From positions 1,364,001 through 1,428,000 of the forward strand of contig OY970313.1 of assembly GCA_963716445.1 (NCBI GenBank): a DNA stretch of 64,000 bases. The letters are read 5' to 3'. A program made the translations under genes and the position numbers. The stretch comes from JAAYBF01 sp963716445 (GTDB lineage: Bacteria; Actinomycetota; Thermoleophilia; Solirubrobacterales; Thermoleophilaceae). Numbering within the stretch: position 1 is the stretch's first letter; every line of letters begins with the position of its first letter. The notes beneath the pieces are model-generated. The model worked only from the letters and a program-made list of their open reading frames with translations. It made no database searches and had not been told where the DNA came from. Positions 30,959 through 39,620 of this stretch are shown piece after piece.

Positions 30959-31000
30959 CGGACGTTCGTGCACACCCTGGTGTGTCGAACCGTCCAAACG
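30959..31000. repeat. Palindromic intergenic element, copy 2
   Basis: The core CACACC-CT-GGTGTG (30971-30984) sits in the 97-bp gap between the convergent ammonium transporter and rseP genes. It matches the reverse complement of 6089-6131 over ~43 columns, including flanks such as CGTGCACACCCTGGTGTG, AAC, GTCC and AAACG. This copy's palindrome is shorter because the outer bases have diverged on one side. Both copies occupy convergent gene ends. Confidence 0.7.
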
Positions 31001-31015
31001 GAGCGGTGGACTGGC

Positions 31016-32104
31016 CTAGGGGACCTGGAAGCCCTCGTTGGAGAGGCGGGTGATGTCGTTGCTGAGGCCGAGGGCGAAGAGGGCGATGACGAGCATGAAG
31101 CCGACGACGCCGGCGCGCTCCATGACGCTGAAGGGGACGGGCTTGCCGCGGCGGAGCTTCTCGACGGCCGCCCAGAAGATGTGGCCGCCGTCGAGCGGGA
31201 GGAACGGGAAGAGGTTGATGATCGCCAGCGAGAGCGAGATGATCGCGAGGATCCCGACGGCGTTCGCGAGGTCGCTGACGATCGTCTGGCGCGTCACCTC
31301 GTAGGAGCCGACGATCCCGGAGATCTCCCTGCGCTGCTCGGCGTCGAAGATCCGGGCGGGGAGGCTCACGGTCTGCTCGGTGATGAACCAGAAGCGGTCG
31401 AGCGAGGTGGTCAGGGCGTCGCCGGTGGGCAGCGTCTCGCGTGGGCCCGCGGCGTAGGAGAAGCCGATGCGCGTGCGCTCGACCTGCGGAGTGTCGTCGT
31501 AGACCGGCGTGACCTTCTCGGTGACGCGGCGGCCGTCGCGCGCGACGACGAGCGTCGCCGGCTGCTGGGCGCGGCAGCCGTCGGTCGGCGGGTCCTCGGC
31601 GCAGCGGTGCTTGGAGATCTGCTTCGACAGGTCGATCGGCTCGCCGCGGACGCCGTCGACGGAGATCAGGCGGTCGCCGGGCTCGAGCGCCGCGGCGGCC
31701 GGGTAGCCCTTCTCGATCGCGCCGACGCGGTCGGTGCCGGTCTCGGCGCCGATCAGGCCGAAGTAGACGAACAGCAGGAGCAGCGCGACGATCAGGTTGA
31801 CGGCCGGGCCGGCGACGATCACCGCCATCCGCTTCCAGACCGGCTGGGCGTGGTAGGCGCGGGTGCGGACCTCGTCGGGGAGGTTCTCGGCCGGGCTCAT
31901 CCCGCTGATCCTCACGTAGCCGCCGGCGGGGATCAGGCCGATCGCGTACTCGGTCTCCCCCACCTGCTTGCTGACCAGCGTCGGCGGGAAGAAGAGCGAG
32001 AACTTCTCGACGCGCATGCCGACCCACTTGGCGACGGCGAAGTGGCCCAGCTCGTGCAGGATCACGAGGATCGCGAAGCCGGCGAAGGCGAGCAGCCAGC
32101 TCAT
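31016..32104 (-). CDS. rseP: Site-2 intramembrane zinc metalloprotease RseP/Rip1
   Basis: 362 aa. The zinc site HELGH (residues 17-21) lies in the first transmembrane helix. A PDZ domain is seen at about 125-200 (AAALEPGDRLISVDGVRGEP). The third ligand motif near the C-terminus is INLFPFLPLDGGHIFW. It cleaves membrane anti-sigma factors or other single-pass proteins after a first cut outside. The membrane anti-sigma-like protein encoded at 17538-18509 is a possible type of substrate (inference). ATG overlaps the dxr stop by 4 nt, the conserved dxr-rseP order. Confidence 0.94.
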   Translation of the reverse strand: MSWLLAFAGFAILVILHELGHFAVAKWVGMRVEKFSLFFPPTLVSKQVGETEYAIGLIPAGGYVRISGMSPAENLPDEVRTRAYHAQPVWKRMAVIVAGPAVNLIVALLLLFVYFGLIGAETGTDRVGAIEKGYPAAAALEPGDRLISVDGVRGEPIDLSKQISKHRCAEDPPTDGCRAQQPATLVVARDGRRVTEKVTPVYDDTPQVERTRIGFSYAAGPRETLPTGDALTTSLDRFWFITEQTVSLPARIFDAEQRREISGIVGSYEVTRQTIVSDLANAVGILAIISLSLAIINLFPFLPLDGGHIFWAAVEKLRRGKPVPFSVMERAGVVGFMLVIALFALGLSNDITRLSNEGFQVP

Positions 32105-33252
32105 GCGAGCGCTCCGCGACACAGCTCGCGCGCCCGGTCGCGGGCCTCGGAGTCGGCGCGGTAGAGGTCCGAGAAGTGGCGGACCGGCTGCGGCGACAGC
32201 GCGTCGAGCGTGCGCTCGATGACCTCCGGAATGCCGAGGAACGGCAGGTCCTCGGCGAGGAAGGCGTGCACCGCCAGCTCGTTGGCGGCGTTGAGCACGC
32301 ACGGGGCGGTGCCGCCGGCGGCGGCGGCCTCGCGAGCGAGGCGCAGGCACGGGAAGGCGTCCTCGTCGACCGGCTCGAAGGTCAGCGAGCCGACGTCCGT
32401 GAGGTCGAGCGGCTCGACGGGCAGCGACACGCTCTCGGCCCCGTGGAGGGCGTAGGAGATCGCGATCCGCATGTCCGGCGGACCGACGTGGGCGAGCATC
32501 GCCCCGTCGGCGAGTGTCACGAGGCCGTGAACCAGCGACTGCGGGTGCACGACGACGTCGAGTCGCTCGTACGGCAGGCCGAAGAGGTGGTGGGCCTCCA
32601 TCAGCTCGAGCCCCTTGTTCATCAGCGTCGCCGAGTCGATCGTGATCTTGCCGCCCATCTGCCAGGTCGGATGGGCGAGCGCCTGCTCGGCGGTGACGAC
32701 GCCGAGCTCGGCGCGCGAGCGGCCGCGGAACGGGCCGCCGCTGGCGGTGATCGTCAGCCGGTCGACGCTGCCGACCGGCTGACCGGCGATCAGCTGGTGG
32801 AGCGCCGTGTGCTCGGAGTCGACCGGGACGATCCGCGCGCCGGTCGCCTCCGCGAGCGCCATCACCAGCTCGCCGCCGACGACGAGGCTCTCCTTGTTGG
32901 CGAGCGCGAGGTCGATCCCCTCGCCGAGCGTGGCCACCGTCGGCCCGAGCCCGGCGGAGCCGACCAGCGCGTTGAGCACGAGATCGCACTCGGTCTCGAC
33001 GATCAGCTCGACGAGGCCCTCGGCGCCGGCCAGCACGTGGCCTGCCGTCCAGCGCTCGGCGGCGCGGGCGGCGGCGTCGGGATCGGCCAGCGCGATCCGG
33101 TCGACGCCGTGGGCGACGGCCTGCTCGAGCAGGGGCTCGACGCTCGATCCCGCGGCCAGGCCGACGACCTCCAGCGCATCGCTGCGAGAGATGACGTCGA
33201 GGGCCTGCGTGCCGATCGAGCCGGTGGAGCCGGCGATCACGATCCTGCGCAT
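32101..33252 (-). CDS. dxr: 1-deoxy-D-xylulose-5-phosphate reductoisomerase
   Basis: 383 aa. The NADPH-binding start is IVIAGSTGSIGTQALDVI. Active-site blocks are DLALANKESLVVGGEL, IVPVDSEHTALHQLI, LTITASGGPFRGRSR and MGGKITIDSATLMNKGLELM, with metal-binding Asp/Glu residues. It makes MEP, the committed step of the pathway completed by IspG (27797-29098). It begins 10 bp after the stop of a GGDEF-domain gene, so it is probably co-transcribed with it and with cdsA/uppS upstream. Confidence 0.96.
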   Translation of the reverse strand: MRRIVIAGSTGSIGTQALDVISRSDALEVVGLAAGSSVEPLLEQAVAHGVDRIALADPDAAARAAERWTAGHVLAGAEGLVELIVETECDLVLNALVGSAGLGPTVATLGEGIDLALANKESLVVGGELVMALAEATGARIVPVDSEHTALHQLIAGQPVGSVDRLTITASGGPFRGRSRAELGVVTAEQALAHPTWQMGGKITIDSATLMNKGLELMEAHHLFGLPYERLDVVVHPQSLVHGLVTLADGAMLAHVGPPDMRIAISYALHGAESVSLPVEPLDLTDVGSLTFEPVDEDAFPCLRLAREAAAAGGTAPCVLNAANELAVHAFLAEDLPFLGIPEVIERTLDALSPQPVRHFSDLYRADSEARDRARELCRGALA

Positions 33253-33262
33253 CGGCTCCAGT

Positions 33263-34930
33263 CTAGGAGGCGGTCCGCGCAGCGGCGGCGAGGCGCAGCA
33301 GCAGCCGTAGCCGCGTCGACGCCGACTCGAGGTCGAGCGTCTCGCCATCGCCGTAGATCTCGACGAGATAGGCGCCGGAGCCGTGGGGCGCGACCGCAAC
33401 GAGCGCGGCGTCGAAGCCCAGCTTGGCGAGCAACCGGCGCTCGGACACGTCGGTCTCGCCGTCGTCGAGGCGGGCGACGAAGCCGCCTCCGCCGTCGTTG
33501 AGCAGCCGCGCGCTGTGGGGGAACTCGTCGAGCCGGTACGCCTCGTTCGCGAGGCCCATGCGCAGGCCGCGCAGCCGGGTGTCGCGGTCGTTGGCGATCA
33601 GCACGGAGCGGATCACGGTGCTGCCGCGCTCCCAGCGCGATATCGCCCAGGCGGCCGCGTCGAGCGCGGCGGCGAAGGTCACCGCGACGGCCTCGATCCG
33701 GTCGAGCGTCCGTCGATGCGCGAGCTCGCCGTCGAGCAGGGTCATCGCGCGGTCGGCGGCCCGGTCGAGCCGCCGCTCGAGCTCCCGCGGGCGCAGCGGG
33801 CGGTACTCGATCGCTCCGGCGCGCGCCGCGGCGCTCGGGTCGGCGGTGCAGAGCCTGCCGCCGCCGCGGCGCTTGGCCGCGTACTGGGCGGTGTCGGCGG
33901 CTCGCAGGAGATCGGCCGGGGCGACGCCCGGCGCGGCGGCCGCCGCGCCGAACGACAGCGACAGCGGCAGATCGCCATCGACGGCGAGCAGCTCCAGCGC
34001 GGTGCGCGCGACCTCGCTCGCGGCCGGGAGCTCGCAGCCCTCCAGCAGCACGCAGAACTCGTCGCCCGCGAGCCGGCCGACCAGCGCCGCCGTCTCAGGC
34101 GCCGATGCGGCCACCAAGGCGTCCCCGACGCGGCAGAGCGCGTCGTCGCCGACGTGGTGGCCGCGGGCGTCGTTGATGTCCTTGAGGCCGTCGACGTCCG
34201 CGATCAACAGCGTCAGAGGCGTCCGGCGCGCCTCCGGAGCGAGCACCTCCGCGAGCCGCTCCTCGATCGCGCGGCGGTTCGCCAGCCCGGTAAGCGGATC
34301 CTCGTAGGCCAGGCGGGACACGCTCGCGAAGCGCTCGCCGCGCGCCAGCACGAGCGCGAGGCGGTCGGCGATCGCCTGCAGGAAGCGGACGTCGCCGGAG
34401 TCGAACCGGCGCGAGCCGGCGACGGTGGCGGCCCAGACCTCGCCCCAGACGTTGCCGTCGAGCACGATCGGCACGCCGACGTCGGAGTCCTTGCCGAGCT
34501 CGGTGAGCACCTTCACCGCGGCCGGCGACGCCTTCGGGTCGTCGACGGCGGTGTGGTACGGACGCGCCTCGCGGAGCAGCTCGGCGACGAGCGCGTGCTC
34601 GGCGAGCGGATAGAGCTCGGCCGCCGGGAAGCGCTCCTCCCCGGGTCCCAGCTCGCCGACGTTGATCAGCGTCCGCAGCGACTCCTGGCCGGGCTCCCAC
34701 CTGCTGATCGAGAGGGATGCCGCGCCGGTCACCTCGAGGGCGGCCTCGGCGGCCTGCTCCATGACGTCCTCGAGGCGGTAGGCGTCGGCGGTGGCCGCAG
34801 CCACCCGCATCAAGGCCTCGCGCTCGCCCGTCACCCGGGCCGCGCCGCCGACGGCGCGCAGGGTCGGCGGACGCCCAGCGCGCGCCGGCGATCTCTCGCC
34901 GGCGACCGGGTTCGGCAGTGCGGAGCTCAT
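33263..34930 (-). CDS. GAF-GGDEF-GAF-like diguanylate cyclase
   Basis: 555 aa from ATG 34930 (a GTG 6 nt upstream is also in frame). A GAF domain covers about 40-200 (SDVGVPIVLDGNVWGEVWAA). The GGDEF domain (about 210-370) starts with YEDPLTGLANRRAIEERL and has LIADVDGLKDINDARGHHVG and the signature RLAGDEFCVLL. So the first Gly is Ala (AGDEF), a form active in some characterised enzymes. A second GAF-like region follows (about 385-550). It is soluble, without membrane helices. Unusually it sits between cdsA and dxr in the envelope/isoprenoid gene block. Confidence 0.87.
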   Translation of the reverse strand: MSSALPNPVAGERSPARAGRPPTLRAVGGAARVTGEREALMRVAAATADAYRLEDVMEQAAEAALEVTGAASLSISRWEPGQESLRTLINVGELGPGEERFPAAELYPLAEHALVAELLREARPYHTAVDDPKASPAAVKVLTELGKDSDVGVPIVLDGNVWGEVWAATVAGSRRFDSGDVRFLQAIADRLALVLARGERFASVSRLAYEDPLTGLANRRAIEERLAEVLAPEARRTPLTLLIADVDGLKDINDARGHHVGDDALCRVGDALVAASAPETAALVGRLAGDEFCVLLEGCELPAASEVARTALELLAVDGDLPLSLSFGAAAAAPGVAPADLLRAADTAQYAAKRRGGGRLCTADPSAAARAGAIEYRPLRPRELERRLDRAADRAMTLLDGELAHRRTLDRIEAVAVTFAAALDAAAWAISRWERGSTVIRSVLIANDRDTRLRGLRMGLANEAYRLDEFPHSARLLNDGGGGFVARLDDGETDVSERRLLAKLGFDAALVAVAPHGSGAYLVEIYGDGETLDLESASTRLRLLLRLAAAARTAS

Positions 34931-35005
34931 GCGCACCGTTGGTATCGGCGGTTCGGCGGCCGGCCTGAAGCCTGAGCGCGCGGCATCCCCCGCGGCGGGG
35001 ACGGC

Positions 35006-35848
35006 CTATCCGTAGCCGAGCAGCAGCGCCGCGTAGAACCCCACGACGATCGTGAGGAAGACGGCGTCGAGGCGGTCGAGGGCGCCGCCGTGGGCGCCGA
35101 ACAGCCGGCCGGTGTCCTTGACCTCGAGGTCACGCTTGAGCGCGGACTCGAAGAGGTCGCCGAGCGGCGCCGCCAGCGCGACCAGGAAGCCGATCAGCAA
35201 AGCGTCGAGGCCCGAGAGCCAGTCCTGGTAGAGCCCCGCGAACCAGAACGCCGCCGTCGCGCCGACGATGCCGGCGACGAGTCCCTCCACGGTCTTGCTC
35301 GGCGACAGGTCGGGCGCCAGCGGCCGGCGGCCCCAGAGCCGTCCGCCGGCGTAGGCGGCGGTGTCGCCGACGAAGGTCGCCACCAGGACGTCGATCACCA
35401 GGCCGTCGCCGTGCTCGAGCGAGCGCAGGAAGACCGCGTGGGCCAGCGGCAGGCCGACCCACACGACGCCGAGGACGGTCGCCGCCATCCCCCACGAGAG
35501 GTTGGCCAGTCGCGGCCGCGTCAGCGCGAGCAGGAAGGCGACCGGCACGACCGCGACCAGCGCGATCAGCACGTCGGCGCGCTGCTCGTAGGTCGCCAGC
35601 AGGACCATCCCCGCCACGGCGGCATACCCCGCGAGGTCGACCGGCCGCGCACGGCGCATCAGGCCGTAGAGCTCGTTCAGGCAGGCGACGCCGAGCGCGA
35701 TCAGGCCGAGCGCGAAGATCAGGCCGCCCTGCGTGACGATGAAGATCGCGAAGAGGGCCGCCGGAACGGCGACGACCACGCGACCGGGGAGGTCGGAGCC
35801 GCGTCGCTGCTCGCGCGGGCGCCGCCCGGCTGGCGCGGCGGCGCTCAC
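35006..35848 (-). CDS. cdsA: Phosphatidate cytidylyltransferase
   Basis: 280 aa with about seven transmembrane helices. The C-terminal CDS signature is present as SALKRDLEVKDTGRLFGAHG followed by GALDRLDAV (about 232-262), with the Mg2+-binding Asp residues. It is preceded by GDTAAYAGGRLWGRR and LSPSKTVEGLVAG. It makes CDP-diacylglycerol from CTP and phosphatidate, the precursor used by PgsA. The GTG start overlaps the uppS stop by 4 nt. The first ~25 residues are basic and probably disordered. Confidence 0.95.
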   Translation of the reverse strand: MSAAAPAGRRPREQRRGSDLPGRVVVAVPAALFAIFIVTQGGLIFALGLIALGVACLNELYGLMRRARPVDLAGYAAVAGMVLLATYEQRADVLIALVAVVPVAFLLALTRPRLANLSWGMAATVLGVVWVGLPLAHAVFLRSLEHGDGLVIDVLVATFVGDTAAYAGGRLWGRRPLAPDLSPSKTVEGLVAGIVGATAAFWFAGLYQDWLSGLDALLIGFLVALAAPLGDLFESALKRDLEVKDTGRLFGAHGGALDRLDAVFLTIVVGFYAALLLGYG

Positions 35849-36552
35849 GTCGCCTCGCGGGCGCCGAAGCGGCGCTGGCGGCGGCCGTACTCGGCGAGCG
35901 ACTGCTCGAACGCCGCGCGGGTGAAGTCCGGCCACAGCTCGTCGCGGAATACGAGCTCCGAGTAGGCGCACTGCCAGAGCAGGTAGTTCGACAGCCGCTG
36001 CTCGCCGCTGGTGCGGATCAGCAGGTCGGGGTCGTGCATCTCGGGGGCGTAGAGCCGTGCGCGGAAGTCCTCCTCGGTCTCGCCGTCGAAGCCGCGCGCC
36101 GCGTCGAGGATCTCGGCCCGGCCGCCGTAGTTGAAGGCGACGAACAGCGTGATGCGCTTGTTGTCGGCCGTCGTGCGCTCGGCCCAGTCCATCCGCTCGC
36201 GCAAGTCCTCCGGCACGCCCTCACGGCGCCCGACGAAGCGCATCCGGACGCCCTCCTCGCGCAGCTCCGGCGTCTCGCCGTCGATCCGCTCGCCGAACAT
36301 CCGCATCAGACCCGCGACCTCGTCGGGCGAGCGCCTCCAGTTCTCGGTCGAGAACGAGTAGACGGTCAGCTCCTCGATCCCCAGCTCGGCGGCGTCGCGC
36401 AGCCGCGCCTTGACGACGTCGGCGCCGGCGCGGTGGCCCTCGATCGGCGCCAGCCCGCGCGCCTGCGCCCAGCGGCCGTTGCCGTCGGTGATGATCGCGA
36501 CGCGCCGCGGCCCAAGCCCCCCGTCGTCGCCGTCCGTCCGCCCCACGGCCAT
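35845..36552 (-). CDS. uppS: Isoprenyl (undecaprenyl) diphosphate synthase
   Basis: 235 aa cis-prenyltransferase. Signature blocks: VAIITDGNGRWAQARGLAPI (catalytic Asp), GHRAGADVVK, LTVYSFSTENWRRSPDEV, LFVAFNYGGRAEI, and PDLLIRTSGEQRLSNYLLWQ. It builds the polyprenyl carrier for cell-wall precursors from IPP made by the Dxr/IspG pathway. Product chain length is not predictable here. The start is 5 bp from the frr stop. Confidence 0.96.
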   Translation of the reverse strand: MAVGRTDGDDGGLGPRRVAIITDGNGRWAQARGLAPIEGHRAGADVVKARLRDAAELGIEELTVYSFSTENWRRSPDEVAGLMRMFGERIDGETPELREEGVRMRFVGRREGVPEDLRERMDWAERTTADNKRITLFVAFNYGGRAEILDAARGFDGETEEDFRARLYAPEMHDPDLLIRTSGEQRLSNYLLWQCAYSELVFRDELWPDFTRAAFEQSLAEYGRRQRRFGAREAT

Positions 36553-36557
36553 CCGGG

Positions 36558-37127
36558 TCAGACCTGGAGAATCTCGTCCTCTTTGCCCGCGAGCGCCGAG
36601 TCGATCTCACCGATCTTCTCGTCGGTGAGCTTCTGCAGCTCCGCCTCGGCGCGGTGCTCGTCGTCGGCGCCGATCTCGCCCTCCTTCTTGAGCTCGCGCA
36701 GCTCGTGCATCGCCTCGCGGCGGACGTTGCGGACCGCGACGCGGCCCTGCTCGGCGATGCCGTGTAGGACCTTGACGAGCTCGCGGCGGCGCTCCTCGGT
36801 CAGCTCCGGGATCGACAGGCGGATCAGATTGCCGTCGTTGTTCGGGGTCAGCCCGACGTCGGACTCCATGATCGCCTTCTCGATCGCCTTGATCGAGCCC
36901 TTGTCGTACGGGGTGACGGTCAACAGCCGCGCCTCGGTCGCCGAGATGCTCGCGAGCTGGTTGAGCGGGGTCACGGCGCCGTAGTAGTCGACCTCGACCC
37001 GATCGAGCAGCTGCGGCGACGCGCGGCCGGTGCGCACCGTCGAGAACTCGCTGCGGGTCGCGTCGACGGACTTCCCCATCCGATCGCTCGCGTCGTCGAG
37101 GTACTCCTTGACGAGGTCACCGTCCAT
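36558..37127 (-). CDS. frr: Ribosome recycling factor
   Basis: 189 aa, normal length. Contains STVRTGRASPQLLDRVEVDY and YGAVTPLNQLASIS in domain II and the long three-helix bundle (LSIPELTEERRRELVKVLHG, VAVRNVRREAMHELRELKKE). It splits post-termination ribosomes with EF-G. The ATG lies 11 bp inside the 3' end of pyrH, giving tight coupling. Confidence 0.97.
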   Translation of the reverse strand: MDGDLVKEYLDDASDRMGKSVDATRSEFSTVRTGRASPQLLDRVEVDYYGAVTPLNQLASISATEARLLTVTPYDKGSIKAIEKAIMESDVGLTPNNDGNLIRLSIPELTEERRRELVKVLHGIAEQGRVAVRNVRREAMHELRELKKEGEIGADDEHRAEAELQKLTDEKIGEIDSALAGKEDEILQV

Positions 37128-37878
37128 CGCTGCTCACCACCGTTCCCACGCGCCCGCCGCACACTATCCGGTCGATGTTGCCCTCGTCGTCCATGTTGAA
37201 GACGTGGATCGGCAGATCGTTGTCCATGCAGAGCGAGAGCGCCGTCGAGTCCATCACCTGGAGCTGACGCTCGATCGCCTCGCGGTGGGTGATCGACGCC
37301 AGGAAGGTGGCGTCCGGCACCTGGCGCGGGTCGGCGTCGTAGACCCCCTCGACGCCGTTCTTGGCCATCAGGATCGCCTCCGCCCGGATCTCCAGCGCGC
37401 GCAGCGCCGCGGCGGTGTCGGTCGTGAAGAACGGGTTGCCGGTCCCGGCCGCGAAGATCACGACGCGGCCGCGCTCCAGGTGGCGGATCGCGCGGCGGCG
37501 GATGTAGGGCTCGGCGACCTCGGAGATCGTTATCGCGGACTGCACGCGCGTGACGCAGCCCTGCTTCTCGAGCGCGTCCTGGAGCGCGAGCGCGTTGAGC
37601 ACCGTCGCAAGCATGCCCATGTAGTCGCCGGTGGCGCGGTCCATTCCCTCGGCCGCCCCGGACATCCCGCGGTAGATGTTCCCGCCGCCGACGACGATCG
37701 CGACCTCGACGCCGCGCCGCTGAACGTGCGCGACCTCGCCGGCGATCGCCTGGATGCGGGCCGGGTCCGCCCCGTAGTCGAGCTCGCCCATCAGAGCCTC
37801 GCCCGAGAGCTTCAAGAGGATCCGCCCGAAGGCCGCCTCGCCCGACGGCGCGTCGTCCCGCGTAGCGCTTCCCGGCAC
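37117..37878 (-). CDS. pyrH: Uridylate kinase
   Basis: 253 aa amino-acid-kinase fold. Blocks: ILLKLSGEALMGE, VAIVVGGGNIYRGMSGAAEG, GNPFFTTDTAAALRALEI, and MDSTALSLCMDNDLPIHVFN. It converts UMP to UDP and is a hexamer regulated by GTP/UTP in most bacteria. Located between tsf and frr as in nearly all bacteria. Confidence 0.97.
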   Translation of the reverse strand: MPGSATRDDAPSGEAAFGRILLKLSGEALMGELDYGADPARIQAIAGEVAHVQRRGVEVAIVVGGGNIYRGMSGAAEGMDRATGDYMGMLATVLNALALQDALEKQGCVTRVQSAITISEVAEPYIRRRAIRHLERGRVVIFAAGTGNPFFTTDTAAALRALEIRAEAILMAKNGVEGVYDADPRQVPDATFLASITHREAIERQLQVMDSTALSLCMDNDLPIHVFNMDDEGNIDRIVCGGRVGTVVSSDGR

Positions 37879-37881
37879 TCG

Positions 37882-38487
37882 CTAGTCCCCGATCGTGAAG
37901 CGTGCGAAGCGACGGAGGACGACGTTCTCGCCGGTGCTGGCCGAGATCGCCGCGCGCAGCTCCTCGATCGTCTTGCCGTCGTGCTTGTCGGCGTTCACGT
38001 GGACCTGGTCGAGCAGCACGACCTCCTCGAGCCACTTGCGCATCCGGCCCTCGGCGATCTTCTCCTGGACGGGGGGCGGCTTGCCCTCCTCAGCCGCCTG
38101 CTCCTGGAAGACCTTCAGCTCCGCGGCGCGATCGGCCTCGGGGACCTCGTCCTCGCTGACGTAGCGCGGCGCGGCCGCGGCGATGTGCGAGGCGACGTCG
38201 CGCGCGAAGGCGGCGAACTCCTCGTTGCGGGCGACGAAGTCGGTCTCGCAGTCGACCTCGAGCAGCACGCCGACCTTGCCGTTGTGGTGCACGTAGCTGG
38301 TGACGAGCCCCTCGGAGGCGGCGCGCTCGCCGCGCTTGGCGGCCTTCGCCTGCCCCTTGACGCGCAGCAGCTCGATCGCCTTGTCCATGTCGCCCCCGGC
38401 GTCCACCAGCGCCGCCTTGCAATCCATCATCCCCGCGCCGGTGCGCTCGCGGAGCTCCTTGACGGCGGTCGCGGAGACCGCCGTCAC
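37882..38487 (-). CDS. tsf: Elongation factor Ts (short form)
   Basis: 201 aa, shorter than the ~280-aa E. coli protein and close to the Thermus-type size with a single core subdomain. The UBA-like N-terminus VKELRERTGAGMMDCKAALV and the TDFV exchange motif in EVDCETDFVARNEEFA are present. The C-terminal module KWLEEVVLLDQ is retained. It regenerates EF-Tu-GTP. Start overlaps the rpsB stop by 4 nt. Note the odd ratio to rpsB: a short Ts beside an S2 with a long tail. Confidence 0.96.
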   Translation of the reverse strand: MTAVSATAVKELRERTGAGMMDCKAALVDAGGDMDKAIELLRVKGQAKAAKRGERAASEGLVTSYVHHNGKVGVLLEVDCETDFVARNEEFAAFARDVASHIAAAAPRYVSEDEVPEADRAAELKVFQEQAAEEGKPPPVQEKIAEGRMRKWLEEVVLLDQVHVNADKHDGKTIEELRAAISASTGENVVLRRFARFTIGD

Positions 38488-39458
38488 GACTGCCCTCCCT
38501 CGTTCGGCGCGAAGCTGCGCTGCTCGGCCTGGGCGGGATCGTCGTCGGGCGAGAAGCTGCGCTGCTCGGCGGGCTGCTCGGCCGGCGCCGCGGGCTGGCC
38601 TTGGACCGGCTGTCCGGCCGGTCCGGCCGCGGCGGCTGCCGCCGCGGCCTCCTTCTGCGCCTGCTCCTCGGCCTCCCGCTTCGCCGCGGCCTCGGCCTCG
38701 ATCCGCGCCTTCTCCTCCGCCTCGTGCCTGGCCTTGTCCTCCGCCTCCTTGCGCGCCTTCTCCTCCTGGGCGCGGAAGACGCGGTGCTGCTCGCCGACGG
38801 TCCCGGCAATCGCCTCGATGATCAGCTTGCAGGAGCGGATCGCGTCGTCGTTGCCGGGGATGAGGTAGTCGACCGGCGCCGGGTCGCAGTTGGTGTCGAC
38901 GAGGCCGATGATCGGGATCTTCAGTCGCTGCGCCTCCTTGACCGCGATCGCCTCGGTCTTGAGGTCGACGACGAACATCGCGTCGGGCACGCGCTGCATG
39001 TCGCGCACGCCGCCGAGGTTGGTCGTGAGCTTCTCGTGCTCCTTCGCCGCGGCGATCCGCTCACGCGTCGGCAGCAGGTCGAGCGTGCCGCTCTGGGTCC
39101 ACTCGGTCAGCTCGTGCAGCCGGCGGATGCGCTTGTTGATCGTCTGGAAGTTGGTCAGCAGCCCGCCGAGCCAGCGCTGGTTGACGTAGGGCATGCCCGA
39201 GGCGAGCGCCGCCTCGGCGATCGTGTCGCGCGCCTGCTTCTTGGTTCCGACGAACAGCACGCTGCCGCCGCGCGCCGCGATCCCAGCGGCGAACTCCTGC
39301 GCGTTGGCCAGCAGCCGCTCGGTCTGCTGCAGGTCGATGATGTGGATCCCGCTGCGCTCGCCGAAGATGAAGCGGCGCATCTTCGGGTTCCAGCGGCGCG
39401 TCTGGTGGCCGAAGTGGACGCCGGCCTCCAGCAGCTCTCTGAGTGTTACCTGAGCCAA
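38484..39458 (-). CDS. rpsB: 30S ribosomal protein S2 with long C-terminal extension
   Basis: 324 aa. The S2 core (about 1-230) includes LLEAGVHFGHQTRRWNPKMR, YVNQRWLGGLLTNFQTINKR and IPIIGLVDTNCDPAPVDYLI. The tail (about 235-324) is a charged Glu/Lys/Ala helix (KARHEAEEKARIEAEAAAKR), then a Gln/Pro/Ala-rich stretch, and two near-repeats EQRSFSPDDD and EQRSFAPNEG. S2 tails occur in other actinobacteria. The repeated end motif is striking. First gene of the rpsB-tsf-pyrH-frr-uppS-cdsA block. Confidence 0.96.
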   Translation of the reverse strand: MAQVTLRELLEAGVHFGHQTRRWNPKMRRFIFGERSGIHIIDLQQTERLLANAQEFAAGIAARGGSVLFVGTKKQARDTIAEAALASGMPYVNQRWLGGLLTNFQTINKRIRRLHELTEWTQSGTLDLLPTRERIAAAKEHEKLTTNLGGVRDMQRVPDAMFVVDLKTEAIAVKEAQRLKIPIIGLVDTNCDPAPVDYLIPGNDDAIRSCKLIIEAIAGTVGEQHRVFRAQEEKARKEAEDKARHEAEEKARIEAEAAAKREAEEQAQKEAAAAAAAAGPAGQPVQGQPAAPAEQPAEQRSFSPDDDPAQAEQRSFAPNEGGQS

Positions 39459-39580
39459 CTTGCACTCCCTTGGGTTCTACGTCGATTGAGTTGTCCCGCC
39501 TGCCGTCACGTGGACCCGAGCCGTCGAGCTCGGGCAGGGCACGCCGCTGCTGGCGGGGGTCGCCTACGGGTCGACCGCGA

Positions 39581-39610
39581 AGGATACGGGAGATCGGCCG
39601 ACCGGCCCAA
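39581..39610 (-). promoter_or_regulatory. Candidate rpsB promoter
   Basis: On the minus strand TTGGGC (-35) and TATCCT (-10) are 18 bp apart, about 120 bp upstream of the rpsB ATG. The -35 lies just after the terminator hairpin of the rluD operon. The leader between contains a hairpin (CCCGAGC...GCTCGGG) that could serve S2 autoregulation; this is speculative. The AAGGGAG ribosome binding site is 8 nt before ATG. Confidence 0.45.
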
Positions 39611-39620
39611 GAAGCGAAGC

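Noticed and set aside
29320..30975. 551-codon minus-strand frame opposite the ammonium transporter
   Set aside because: Composition (Asp/Arg/His/Glu-rich) and lack of motifs mark it as an antisense shadow of the transporter gene.
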